From the NCBI GenBank assembly GCA_036873135.1, contig JAPTYO010000014.1, forward strand, positions 21,102,952-21,166,951: DNA of 64,000 bases, written 5' to 3'. The translations under genes and the position numbers were made by a program. The stretch comes from Clarkia xantiana subsp. parviflora (lineage: Eukaryota; Streptophyta; Magnoliopsida; Myrtales; Onagraceae). Positions 22,531 through 34,900 of this stretch are shown piece by piece; position 1 is the first letter of the stretch; each line of letters starts with the position of its first letter. The notes under the pieces are model-generated. The model was not told the origin of the DNA. It did not search any database and was given only the letters and a program-made list of their open reading frames with translations.

Positions 22531-24629
22531 TAGAACCAGAATTTTAACAAAGTCATAAGCTAAAATACCTAATTTGCCACTCCATCAACTCAATCAGAAA
22601 ATCCGCTTAATTAAAGAACCCTTAGCCTTCTAAAGTTGTGAAATTTGAGAGTTTGACATCTCCCAGCAGTAGCATCTCTTGCCCTCGGTGTGCTCATGCT
22701 CATTTTAGTTCTCACTCTAAGCTTAACTTCATATTCAAACCTCACCATACCCTCTTTTTTTTTCCCTTCTCTGCGAACCTTTCTATCAAAACCGCATTGC
22801 CCACTTAATCTAATATCAATCAATTCTCCGACTCCTCGAATGGTTCCGACCATGTTCCGTCATCCTTAGCCTAGCCTAGAGGACCGTGTCAGTAATTCTC
22901 CAACAACCCAATATGCAATTTTATTTGTTGACACACAAAAACTAAATCTTGTTTGTGATCAACAACAGATTTGTGAAGAATCATCTTCGCAATTTTCTGC
23001 CTTATGTATTGAACTGATGATTGGTGTTTCTGGATTTGGAAGCAATATGATACCTGAATTGATTGACATGTGAACGTTCATTGAGTAATTTGTTAGTATC
23101 TTTTTAATTTTTTTAGCTCAAACATTAAGGCATGCATGACTTACTTGTCTGTCAAGCTCAAGCTCTTTGTATTGCAATCTCAATCCAATAACAACCTGCT
23201 TGTAATTTAAAATTGTTTAGCATGTAGGTCTATCAGCTTTTTTTTAAGTACCGAGGCTAGCTAGGAGATTTTGGTGCAACACTTGCTTGTAAAGGAAGAC
23301 GAAAGAAATTAACCACTTATGCAACTTATGATTAAGGTTGACAACCACGATGGAATCACAACCGGCAAACAATGTGATGTGGGAGATCTTGAAGTGTCGG
23401 ATTTTAGCGTGCGAGTACAGTATTTCATGCAGAAACAACGATCTGAGCAAGACCTATAGTAAACTATGGGGTTTGATATTTTTCAGCCAAATTCGTTTGT
23501 TTAGGGGTTTAAATTGCAGTTTTATATTTTTTTCGGGTCTTTTTTGAATAATTTATCGGTTTTTGTTAGGGTCTGTTAGTAAGTTTCGATTTTTGACTTA
23601 GGATTAGAGTTTTTCTTTTCAGTATTTAAGCTATGTTAGCCGTTATTTACCTTCAGTTTATTGATATATGAAAAAAAACTGAGGTTTTTCTTTACCCTTG
23701 TCAAATTCTCGGCATTCTTTTGAATTAACGAGTTCTTGCGCTTTCTAACTATTAAATTTTCGAAATTCCCCTAGAATTAACGAGTCTTTGTCACACATAT
23801 CCCATCACGCTGCATCACTATGGAATCACGATCGGGAAGGACACTTAATTAGAAGAAAATGGAAGATAGTAAAAGTAATTGGTCATTCTCTGAGCTAAGT
23901 ATTCCAGAGAAGGCGATGGTGTTTAATTGAGCATAAGGAGGGGGCAGAATAGACAATTATATTTATGACTTCGTTAAAAAATTTATAAATTCGATTTCAT
24001 ATTAACAAAAAGAGATATGATAGGCGTTCCGAAAGTCAAGTTTCGCCATATTTCGATTCTGAGACAGTGGCAACGTGAGTAAATTTTATCAACTTGTAGT
24101 GCATTTTTGTTGCCTGACACATTCGGAACATGTCGGAGGCTTACCTGTCGGAACTGCTATCATTTTTCTAACAAAAAAGAACCATGCTTATAGTTTGTAA
24201 ATTTTTAGACGTTTAATTTGTTCTTCGTTTAATATGTTCTTCGCTAAAAAATAATTTAAGTTTTTTTTTTGGGGTTAATTAACCCTTTATTTTTATATAA
24301 AAATATATAAAGGGTATGTATAAATATAAGTTGCATCCTCAACCCTCGGCATTCTCTGCCTCTAGTATACTTTGTTCATCCTCCATCTTTCTTTCCCCTT
24401 ACTTCTCTCCTTCCCTTCCGATCCAATCTACCAGAAATTATCTATTGAATCCTTCTTAAATAACGCATAACCGAAGCATTCATACGCCAGAGCGAGTCCT
24501 TAAAGATATCCTCACTGTAAGCACGGTGGTGTGCGCCGTACACCGCCCGTGTCGCTCCATTTCGGGTGGTGGCGGTCCATTTCTTGCTCCCACCGGCAGC
24601 CACCTCCGCGACGGATCTGTTTGGTAAGC
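22531..24629. other. Intergenic DNA upstream of the small Cys-rich gene
   Basis: No gene is recognised. 23560-23830 has retroelement-like phrases ('gaattaacgagtt' and 'gaattaacgagtc', two copies). 24280-24345 contains TATA-like stretches (tatataaaaatatataaagg, tataaatataag) that could serve the gene at 24630. Confidence 0.4.
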
Positions 24630-25175
24630 ATGCTTTCCTCCGATATGATTCTCAAACAACCAATTGAGTATTGCCCACGTCCGGATGGGAGCTTGACTCG
24701 CCAAATCGTCCAGCGGAGGGCGGTGCCACCGCACCGCCACCAACCGCTCCTGAAGTCGAAAACCACCGCCCCGGGGAGCGTCCGCTTCGGGGAGATGGCA
24801 GGAGGAACGGCGGCGGAGTGTGCGGCGGTCTGCTGCTGCTGTCCCTGTGGCCTGGCCGATTTTCTGGTGTTGCTGGCATATAAACTGCCGGCGGGACTAT
24901 GCCGACAGGCTCTGAGGAAGAAGCGGCGGCAACGACTGATACGGCAGGGGCTGATGACGCCCAAGGGAAGTGCGCTGTCAGGGTCAGGCATGTTCGATGA
25001 ACAGTTCCAGGTCCACCCAGTCACCCTCAGCGATTTGATGCAGATGAAGCCATTCGAGCACGAGAAGGAAGTTGCTAACCTGGAGAAGGAGATGTTTGAG
25101 CGATTCTACGGCGGCGGATTCTGGAGAAGTTCATCTCAAAGGTCCTCCGAAGCATCGGACACGCACTTACAATGA
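24630..25175 (+). CDS. Small Cys-rich plant protein of unknown function
   Basis: This single-exon frame of 181 residues belongs to a plant family I recognise by its core AGGTAAECAAVCCCCPCG (residues 57-74). That core is followed by a short hydrophobic run (LADFLVLLAYKLPAGLC, 75-91), a basic patch (RKKRRQR) and a C-terminal block LEKEMFERFYGGGFWRSSSQR (151-171). Family members are annotated as uncharacterised or 'pollen preferential'; no reaction is known. The Cys cluster beside a hydrophobic run suggests membrane attachment, possibly by acylation (inference). The start is uncertain: in-frame ATGs at 24531 and 24645 are alternatives. The frame is GC-rich beside AT-rich flanks. Confidence 0.8.
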   Translation: MLSSDMILKQPIEYCPRPDGSLTRQIVQRRAVPPHRHQPLLKSKTTAPGSVRFGEMAGGTAAECAAVCCCCPCGLADFLVLLAYKLPAGLCRQALRKKRRQRLIRQGLMTPKGSALSGSGMFDEQFQVHPVTLSDLMQMKPFEHEKEVANLEKEMFERFYGGGFWRSSSQRSSEASDTHLQ

Positions 25176-28100
25176 TATCATCTCCGGCGGCGTCATAATT
25201 GCTGATCAATTTGGGTGGATGAAAAATCTCAGACGGTTTTCAAATGAATCCGAGATATACCAATGAAACCCAAAAATTCAAATCAAGGGAAAAGAATGTC
25301 ATATGGGTATAAAATTTTGGCCGCGGTGAAAATTTTGAATTTCATCGCATATTTTGAAGTGCTGCAAATGCATTTTTTTTTTTAATTTACGGAAATTGTG
25401 TCCATAATTGATTGAATTAATTGATGTAATGATTAAACTAATTGGTATAACGAGTGAAGATTCTAATGATTGAATACTGTTTAATCCCTCTATATATACA
25501 TGTATTATTAAATATGAATGGTTTTATTTATAGCAGAGAATATTCGTTGTTAATACTTCAATTACCAGTTATTAACTTTTTAATAATTTTTTGTTTTAAG
25601 AACCTTAACTATTTGAAGTGTGATTATTAAATACGTATGACTGAATTCAATTAATTATGGAGCTATTTTTGACCCGAGATCATTTCTAGCATGAGCTCTG
25701 GTCTTAGCGAGTCATCTAGTTCCGCAAATTAAGTCATGTTCAATCTACAATTTTTTAGCGGTTAAGTTGACCTACGAGGCTTAACTTAGTCCGGACTCGT
25801 GTTCATGTCCCAACTAGGTAACCAGATCAGGCATAGACTCGGATTAAAGAGAGCTCCCTAACTATATAAATTAAAGTATACATCATTGAATAAATATAAT
25901 AATATACGTACATTCACATTTTATTTTCCATGGATGGATCTCTACATTAACATTGACTAGTGCACTTTTACTTGGAGATTATACTAGAAGTGTAGAACCA
26001 TCTAACTGTATGATCAATGGGATCCATAAATAATCAATCTCCCCAAATTTAGTGGTTGCTTTTCTCTTTTTGTCTGCATTTACAATATTCTGTATAAGAG
26101 TGGGAAGTCGTGGCCAGTCAACTGGATTTCTTTCTTTCTTTTGCCGAAAGCTGATTAGATCCTAATCATCAGTCTTAGGATGCCAAAGACGCCCATGATT
26201 TGTGTATATATATAATGAAAAGGACAAACCTCCCCACATGTGGCAAAATCATTTTATATAGAATTATTATTATTATTATCTTTACTAGTCATGCGTGTGG
26301 AATTTTGCTTCAGTAAGTAATGTATATTACAGTGAGTTATTAATAATAATTATTTTTTAATGTTTGGAATTATCGGTTGTCTTATGTGAAGCGGACGACT
26401 AAATAATACTCTTGGTGGTAGAAGTTCTATAATTAATTTTAAACTTTAAAACTGTCAATTTCATTTCTTATTATTATTATCTAATTCAATTAAGTAGAAA
26501 TTATTAATCAAAATACTAAAAGATTGTCTTTGTTTTTTAATCTCAAATTAGATTATTACGTGATTCTTTATTTTATTGAATCATTCTATTTTTATGTGAT
26601 TTTTTTTACAGGTTGAATTTTAATATTTTATTCAAATCTAAATAAACTAAATACAAGACTAGATTTTCTTACAAGTGGTTTTTTTTTATTTAATGGTCGT
26701 ACCAAATCACCAACTATGTCATGTTAGCAAAGTATTTTATAAAATATTAAATGGAGGGTTAAATGACGACCATACATCAACATTCTTAAAAATAAATGTG
26801 ATTTTTATATCAACATAAAAGACATGTTGTACTATTTTTCTCATATATAATATATATATGGCAGGTGCAACCATAATGTAACTAACATTTTTATAAAAAT
26901 AGCAAAAAAAAATTGTCACTCATCTTCGGCGCACCCTAATGTGAGTGGTTTATTTTGTACACATTTCGATGTTATATATGAATCGAATCTTTATTTACCA
27001 AAAAAAAAAGTCGAATCTTTGAAAGTTGGGGCCCAATAATAATTTTTTGATTGATGATGGCCCATATCTGGTGATTTCGTGTTATCAACGACCTTTGGGC
27101 TCAGGGACTTCGAAAATGTAGCACCACCGTCAATCCTTATATGTTTGTGGGAAAAAATTTCTTATGTTTAAGAAACAACTACTCATAATCACGCTACTTT
27201 TTTACGATAATAGATCCACCATATTACATAATGTCTAGATTTTTTTTTAATAGTCTTTAGAATTTTCCAACTAAACTTAGTATCAATCAACGCATATTGG
27301 CCTCCATCAACATAGTCCCACCAAAAGTTAGTCTAGTTAAAATGTTGATTCATTCAGTCTGATTCTACTCGTCTCCTCATATAATCATACTCACTCATAT
27401 ATAATCATGCATAAATGGTTATTTAACTTTTAATAACTACGTTTCACAGGTAAGATGTGTTGAGGCTCGTCCCACTTTAGACTTATTATTATGCAGTTCC
27501 GGCCCGTTATTGTATAGTCTGGCCCGTTTGTTTGTATGTTGGCCCATTTATATTTCAGCCCGGTCCAATGATGCAATCTATCACTTTGTCATTGTTTGAT
27601 GACTAGTTTGAATAAGTTAGAAATGTTGCAGTGCAATCTTTATTTATTTTCATTTGGTTTAATATATATATATTGGTGATGTAATATAAAAGAAGTTGAT
27701 GAATACAAATGATCACTTATATTCACTGCTCTCCTCTGCTAGGGTTTCCACCCATCTCTTATGTAAGAGGGGGATCACTAATATGCATGTAAGCATGTAA
27801 AAATAGAGAGAGTTAAAAAATAGTAAAATGTGTATCCCGGGTTATACAGTGAGTTTGTGTGTTGTTGTCCGTTCTGGGCTCGCTCTGTTGTATGTCCAAC
27901 CACATTCTTCGTGTTGTGGTGATAGTGGTGGTGCATTTATAGGAGCTCCCAGCGGCGTCGGACCCTATATGGTAGGTCTCACGATGACTCTATCTCATGA
28001 TGAGATTATTCTGCTTATGATGGCCTATGAAGAGTAAGTGGTAGTGGTAGTCTGAGTGATAGAATTTTGTCACTTCATACTCTCCTACTCTAGTCCGTAT

Positions 28101-29093
28101 GTTTGTCAGACTAGAGGTCAGTGAATAGACCATGTGATACAGCGTGATGGAGGATATGTCAAAAACCGTTGATTCAAATCGAATACTGAAATTCAGACGC
28201 AGGGTTGAGAAAAATCATCAATTTTCTCATATATTATCAGACTCAATCAATTCAACGACGGCTACTATTGTCTTAAATAACGAAAACGGAAACTCTACTC
28301 CCTAGTAAATAACCGAAAATAACGACAAAGTCCAAATAAACCGAAATAATATTAAAATGCGATTTTGAGCATCGAAACGATGAAATTTGGCCGAAAAGCA
28401 GCGCAATTCATAGCATATCTGTGAATTTTATCAGAACGTCGTTTCCGCCCGAAAAATACTATTCACGCGCCAAAATCCGACAGTTGAAAGTCTAGGACTA
28501 GAAATCGCAGAATTCTCGAAATTGCGGAATTACTCGGTTCTGCCCGCATCACCAGGGCAACGATCCCGGAAGATCCGACGCCCTGGATCTTGTTCTCGAA
28601 AGGCATTTCTGGTAAACTCATATAAAACCACGTATGGGTGTTGAGTGTTCCCAGACAATGCCCCAATGTTATGCGTGTTTAAGAGCCTTACGCCCATATA
28701 GTGTATATATTTGGAGCGTTATGCTCGTAGAGCTCGCTCCCTGTTATGTTGTCTTTTATGTGAGTCAAGGACCTCTAATTGTCACGGGCCAATGGCCGTT
28801 TAGACATTAGCCTTTAATGAAGCATATGCGCTCGTAGTTGTCACATACTAAGCACATATTCATCGATTTCATAAAATTGTTAATGTTGTTGTAATTGTGT
28901 CATGATTTGTGTCGGGGCATGATTTAGGGTCGAATCATACAAGCCAACATAAAAGGAAAGGAATGGGATCAATCGAGATCCAAAAGATTGTGCGGTGATA
29001 TCTGAGCCGGAATTTAGTCAATGGTCGTCATAGTTTAGGGTGCAATTTAGCATCAACTGAATCATCGAGAGTCAACTTCAGTAACTCTAAAAT
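25176..29093. other. AT-rich intergenic DNA
   Basis: No gene is seen. 27450-27830 resembles an LTR (gcccgt/ggcccatt motifs, 'atataaaag' box, then 'ctctcctctgctagggtttcc') but I could not fix its ends. 28300-28640 is GC-richer single-copy-looking DNA without a supported ORF. 27001-27020 shows 'cgaatcttt' on both sides of an A-run. Confidence 0.4.
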
Positions 29094-29341
29094 GAGTTTT
29101 TCTATCATGTTTGTGGAACATCATACTTTTATTTTTTTATTACTAGGGTGGACTTAATTGTAACATTTGTAAAAATTTAAAAGTATGAAATTTTTTAACC
29201 ACACCTTAATATTTGTAGCATACTATTAAGGGATCCTTACTATTAATAATATCAATTTCTCTCTAGAGTTCACCTAAGGGCAATAAAAAAAATACAAAAA
29301 AGTACCAAAAGCATGGTGTTTGTGGAACAAGATAAAAATCC
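29094..29341. mobile_element. Mutator-like MITE, family A copy 1
   Basis: The 248-bp element is flanked by a perfect 9-bp duplication CTCTAAAAT (29085-29093 and 29342-29350). Imperfect terminal inverted repeats of about 33 bp start GAGTTTTTCTATC and end in the complement of GGATTTTTATC. A second copy is at 57546-57803, sharing the interior 'attactagggtggacttaat'. The 9-bp duplication fits the Mutator superfamily. No ORF. Confidence 0.8.
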
Positions 29342-29836
29342 CTCTAAAATTGTGAGTATGGAGGAATTTTTTTTTAGAGGTTAACCTTGTGATTTTTATT
29401 ATAGCCAAAAAAATAAATATGGGGGAAACTAGTAAGTGTCACGTGACAATTACAAAAAGTATGAAATCAAACCTATATAATTATGTTTTAGCTTAATTAA
29501 CTTAAAAAGTATTATGTGGTGAAACTAATAGATTTAAAATATAGTAGAATTAGCATGAGTGGACATATCACGTCATTAATTATATAATACATTTTATAAA
29601 TTTAATCTCTATAAAATATATTTATTTTCTTTAGTTTATTATTAAAATATTATATACTTTAAAATATCGTAATTAAAGAACCTATAATTTTTTATGCGGT
29701 GCTTTGATTTACAAACGAATTTTGTGTGTAAAAATAGATGTAAAGACCTTTCAATAATATATAATATTATATGTTTTTTTTTTAATTTATGTATAATAAT
29801 ATAACAAATTAATCAACTAAAAGGATGAATACTTTA

Positions 29837-29900
<64 letters not shown>

Positions 29901-30056
29901 TGAAAACTAATTTAGGTGAGTCAATAATATTAGAACATAAGTTTTTATATGGCTAAACTCATGCGCAAAATGCAAATGAATGAGTAGTTAATTAGCGATT
30001 TTGTGTTATACTCGAAGTATGAAACTCAGACTAACAGAGTTCGTTGTCGTCACTTA
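29342..30056. other. AT-rich DNA with a (TA)n microsatellite
   Basis: A (TA)n run fills about 29842-29897. No gene is seen. Confidence 0.7.
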
Positions 30057-30702
30057 GAGCACTTTCAATGGGCAAATATGTTAGGACATTTTGCCTATGT
30101 GGAAGAGAGAGTAAATGACATTTTATGTCTTACCACTAATTGTCCTTATATAAACATTTTCTCTTTCCTCTAAGTTGTCCTAAGGACATTTGTGTTTTCA
30201 AGATAAAAAATTTATTTATTTATTTTTAATAACAATAAAAAATAACTTACAAATTTACTAATAAAAATGATGGTAACATTTGTAATATTAAATTGTTATA
30301 TATTATATATCTAGTGGCCTCTTTACGTTGAAGTCTACTTTGAGTAATTAATTATGTAACTTTATTATTTAGTATAAAATTTAATGCAATAAAATTTTCT
30401 ATTTTATAATATTATTAATGATTTAAATCCTGTATTTTTTTTAATATTTCATAGATAATTACTTGAATAAAACATTGATTTGTATGTATGATAGTATAAT
30501 TAGTTAATTAAAAAAATTATAAGTAGATATATTTTATTTATTTATATCATATAAATCCAAAATGGTTTATCTAATGTGTCCAAAATGACTTTTGCCCATT
30601 GTGAATACTTTTGTCAAATTCCATTATTCTCTTTCTTCAATGACATGGCGATGACGTGGCGGTAAATGTCCTTCAAAATGTCTTTTGCCATTGGAAGTGC
30701 TC
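30057..30702. mobile_element. PIF/Harbinger-like MITE, 646 bp
   Basis: The element begins GAGCACTTTCAATGGGCAAA and ends in the complement of GAGCACTTCCAATGGCAAAA. It is flanked by TTA on both sides (30054-30056 and 30703-30705). TTA/TAA duplications and these ends fit the Tourist/PIF-Harbinger group. The ends match those of the larger element at 60491. No ORF. Confidence 0.8.
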
Positions 30703-31199
30703 TTAAGTCATGGAAATAAAAAATTCGTATTAAACTTGAGTAATACATTTTTTACTTATTTCCAACGAACGTATCACATTTGGTTAACCGCACCTTAGTC
30801 ACTTTGATTAATATATATATATATAATAATAATAAAATTAAAATTAAAATTAAAATGGAGAAACGTGGATGGGACTAGGTGGCGATTTTGTCAATGCCGC
30901 GTGGCATTTTTGTCACCAAATTAAATTACAGCATAGCATATACACGCCTGCGGACTGCCTCTGGCGGGAACGTTAGGTTTGGAAGCAGAAGAAGATTTTG
31001 AAAGGTAGTTGGACTTCACCTGCTTTTCCTCTTCTCTTCTGCTGTCTGTAATTGTATAGCTGCTGCTCTCTCTACGTACCTTGTTCCGCCATCACACTCA
31101 TTCAAAGAGAAACTCAAACTTTTTTCTTTATTTTTTAATATCCTAATAATAATTAATGGAGAGATGGAGACATTTAGGATCAGCATCTGCTCTTCGTGA

Positions 31200-31985
31200 G
31201 TTTTCATCTCCCCAACCCAACCCAACCACTGGTCAGACAGACACTTACTTCATCTGACCAACAAATCCAAACATTTTCCCATGTTTATATACAATCATCC
31301 CCCCTTTTTTCTGCAATCCAATCCCTCTATTCTTCTCCTCTCCCATCATTACTTACTACACAATACTCAAGGAAGAGGAGAAGAAGAAGAAGAAGAAGAA
31401 GCTCAGCTCTGCCCCTCCTCGCCAACAACACCATATAACAGTATGTATCTTAATCTCCATTCTCCTTTAATCATCATCTTTATGTGCCTCCGCTTTACAA
31501 TGCCATATATTGATTAGGCCTTTTTAAAATGCAGTGTTAGTCAAGTGTTGGTTCATCTATCATTTTCCTTGGATTTCCTGATTTAGGCAGTTGAAACCAT
31601 AATTCAACAGTAGACAAGATAATCTAATTCAATATGTATATGGTTTGGTGTATGACAATGTGAGCTATTTGAGTAGTGTTATTCAGCTTATTAGGAGGTA
31701 TATCAATTGAGTATGATATAACTCTGATCTCGATCTACCGATACTTTCTTGAAAATTTGGCATGCCCCAAACCCAAGTGACTGTACTCACTAGTCATGTA
31801 GCCTAACTTAGCTTGACTGAGTCCTCCCTGCGTAGAAAATGAAGAATTCTTATTGAACTTGAGTAGTACATCACTTGCTTATATGCGATTCGAATCGCTT
31901 CTTTCTATCTGATATGGTACAAATCATGGCTATCACAGTTTGTGTTTGATTTGGATCGACATTTTGTAGTTTTGGAGAGTGCAGA
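31200..31985 (+). promoter_or_regulatory. 5' leader and probable leader intron of the H+-ATPase gene
   Basis: A TATA-like 'tttatata' is at about 31282-31289. A GAA microsatellite (31377-31403) would lie in the 5' UTR. A donor-like site 'aaca|gtatgt' at 31441 and an acceptor 'ttttgtag' near 31968 suggest a leader intron of about 530 bp. Leader introns occur in this gene family. All of this is inference from motifs. Confidence 0.45.
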
Positions 31986-34900
31986 ATGGCGGGAGAATTG
32001 GAGAAACCGTTGCTCGATCCCGACAACTTTAACAGAGATGGCATTGATTTGGTAAAGTCACCAAACCATGTATTTAATAAGTAAATTTAACAGTAAAATG
32101 CAATGTGATGCTGAAATTAGCAATTGCCATGGTTAATCAGGAACATCTTCCACTGGATGAAGTGTTTGAACAGCTAAGAACAACTCGGGAAGGGCTGTCA
32201 ACCGAAGATGCCGAAGTTAGACTTACAATCTTCGGTCCAAACATGCTCGAGGAGAAGCCCGTAAGAATGTGATCTCTTCTTAACTAGACATGCAACTTCG
32301 TGCATGTTTGGATGCTGAAATTTTGTATTTAATTTATCAAATGTAGGAGAACAAGTTCTTGAAGTTCCTGGGGTTTATGTGGAATCCCTTATCTTGGGTG
32401 ATGGAAGCAGCAGCAATTATGGCTATCGCACTCGCCAATGGCGGAGTAAGTCTTGTCTTCCATTCATTATGGCTATCTTCTATATATGCTTAAATTCATT
32501 TTTTTGCCTCACCGGGGTGTATCGAAATATAAAGATCAAACCATGTCTTCATCTAACACCTTATGATTAACCTTCAATTTAATTAAAACGTTTCTGGGCT
32601 TTCAAAATGTTTCAGTCTATGTGTTGAAGTATAAAGATTAAAACAAGCATTCATTTAATACACTTAGTCAAGTAGTTCGTCTAAACTTTCACATCTTGTT
32701 CCAGGGTCAAGGTCCTGACTGGCAAGATTTTGTGGGTATTGTATGCCTTTTGATCATCAACTCCACAATCAGTTTCATTGAGGAAAACAATGCTGGGAAT
32801 GCAGCAGCAGCTCTTATGGCCCGTCTTGCTCCCAAAACAAGGGTAAGTACCATCTTTCTATAATATATATGTATGAGAGATGTATTTAGTTGTCTGATAT
32901 ATATAACTAACAACTGGTATATATGTTGTTCAGGTTCTTAGAGATGGACAGTGGCAAGAGATGGATGCGGCTATTTTAGTACCAGGAGATATCATCAGTA
33001 TCAAACTCGGAGATATTATCCCGGCAGATGCCCGACTTCTTGAAGGAGATCCTTTAAAAATTGACCAGTCTGCTCTTACCGGAGAATCTTTGCCGGTGAC
33101 AAAGAGAACTGGTGATGAAGTCTACTCAGGGTCTACATGCAAGCACGGAGAAATCGAGGCCGTCGTGATTGCAACTGGGGTCCACTCTTTCTTCGGAAAG
33201 GCCGCACATCTCGTCGACTCCACTGAAGTTGTTGGCCATTTCCAGCAGGTACAAAATCTTACATTGAAAATTCATGTTGAACTTGAGTAGTACATCTCTT
33301 GCTTATATTAGATTCAAATCACTTTTTTCTATCTAATGTAGTACAAATTAGGATATCACTGCTTGTTAATTAACATAGAGAGAGTTGTTATGTATGCTAT
33401 AGGTTTTGACTGCCATCGGGAACTTCTGCATTTGCTCGATAGCTGTCGGGATGGTTCTTGAAATCATCGTGATGTTCCCGATCCAACAACGTTCATACAG
33501 GGATGGAATAAACAACCTCCTCGTGCTCTTGATTGGAGGAATCCCGATTGCCATGCCCACCGTGTTATCTGTCACTTTGGCTATCGGTTCCCATCGCCTT
33601 TCTCAGCAGGTTCGGTTAAATATTTCTAGTTAAAAGTACTAGCAGGCTGCAGTAGTATTGTATTTTCATTTCCAACATAACTGATCCTTTATTTTTCTGC
33701 TGCCAAAAGGGATGCATCACAAAGAGAATGACAGCAATTGAAGAAATGGCTGGAATGGATGTGCTTTGCAGTGACAAAACCGGAACCCTTACACTCAACC
33801 GACTCACGGTCGACCGAAACCTCATTGAGGTAGATTCTATAACTAAATATAGTAAGTCTCTTAGTTTGAAAGAAAGAATATTTAAGGTTAATAATAATTT
33901 TGAATTTCTATAGGTCTTTAACCCCAACATGGACAAGGACACAATTGTCTTGTTGGCAGCCAGAGCCTCTAGAATGGAGAACCAAGATGCCATTGATGCT
34001 GCCATTGTCAACATGCTTGCAGATCCTAGAGAGGTAAAGTAAACAATCAAAACATAATACTAGCAAGGAAAAAAACATATTATGTTTTTAAGTGTTGATG
34101 ATGTAAAAAGGAATATCAAACTGTAACAGGCAAGAGCAGACATCAAAGAAGTGCATTTTCTTCCGTTCAACCCGGTTGACAAGAGAACTGCAATCACTTA
34201 CATTGATTCAGACGGGAAGTGGTACCGTGCTAGCAAAGGTGCTCCTGAACAGGTATATTATATAACTGATCTTATGAGTCTCTTTTTTTACGCCAAAAAA
34301 ACTGTGTTTTGATCAATTGTCGTCGGTGTTATTGGAGCAGATTCTTGAATTGTCCCAAGAAAGAAATGAGATTGCTGGTAAAGTTCATTCAATTATCGAC
34401 AAATTTGCTGAAAGGGGCTTGCGGTCTCTTGCTGTGGCTCTACAGGTACTATATATATTTGCAAGCAAGTTTCTTGCAGTTCAAGTTTCAAAGTACTGAT
34501 AATTTGTTTGATACTTGTGTTTGTTTGTTGTTTGCTGCAGGAAGTTCCTGAAGAATCAAAAGATAGTCCTGGAGGTCCTTGGACATTTTGTGGGTTGTTG
34601 CCATTGTTTGATCCTCCCAGACATGACAGTGCTGAGACCATCCGTAGAGCTCTGAACCTTGGAGTCGGGGTCAAGATGATTACCGGTATCTAATTTCTTA
34701 ATTCACTATAAATTTGATTCATAGATGACCAAAATACATTCACTTACTATTAATCTGTTGTATGAATGGATTATAGGTGACCAGTTGGCAATTGCAAAGG
34801 AAACAGGGCGGAGACTCGGAATGGGGACTAACATGTATCCATCTTCGTCTCTATTGGGCCGTGACCGAGAGGAACATGAAGCTCTCCCAGTGGATGAGCT

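Noticed and set aside
23338..23547. Small ORF starting MESQPANNVMWEILK, considered as a ribosomal protein L28-like fragment
   Set aside because: Only a few residues resemble that family and the rest does not; chance is more likely.
27450..27830. Solo LTR
   Set aside because: Composition and a TATA-like box fit, but I found neither clear TG...CA ends nor a target duplication.
27828..28037. 69-residue ORF near an LTR-like stretch
   Set aside because: No domain, no neighbours of the same kind; too short to support.
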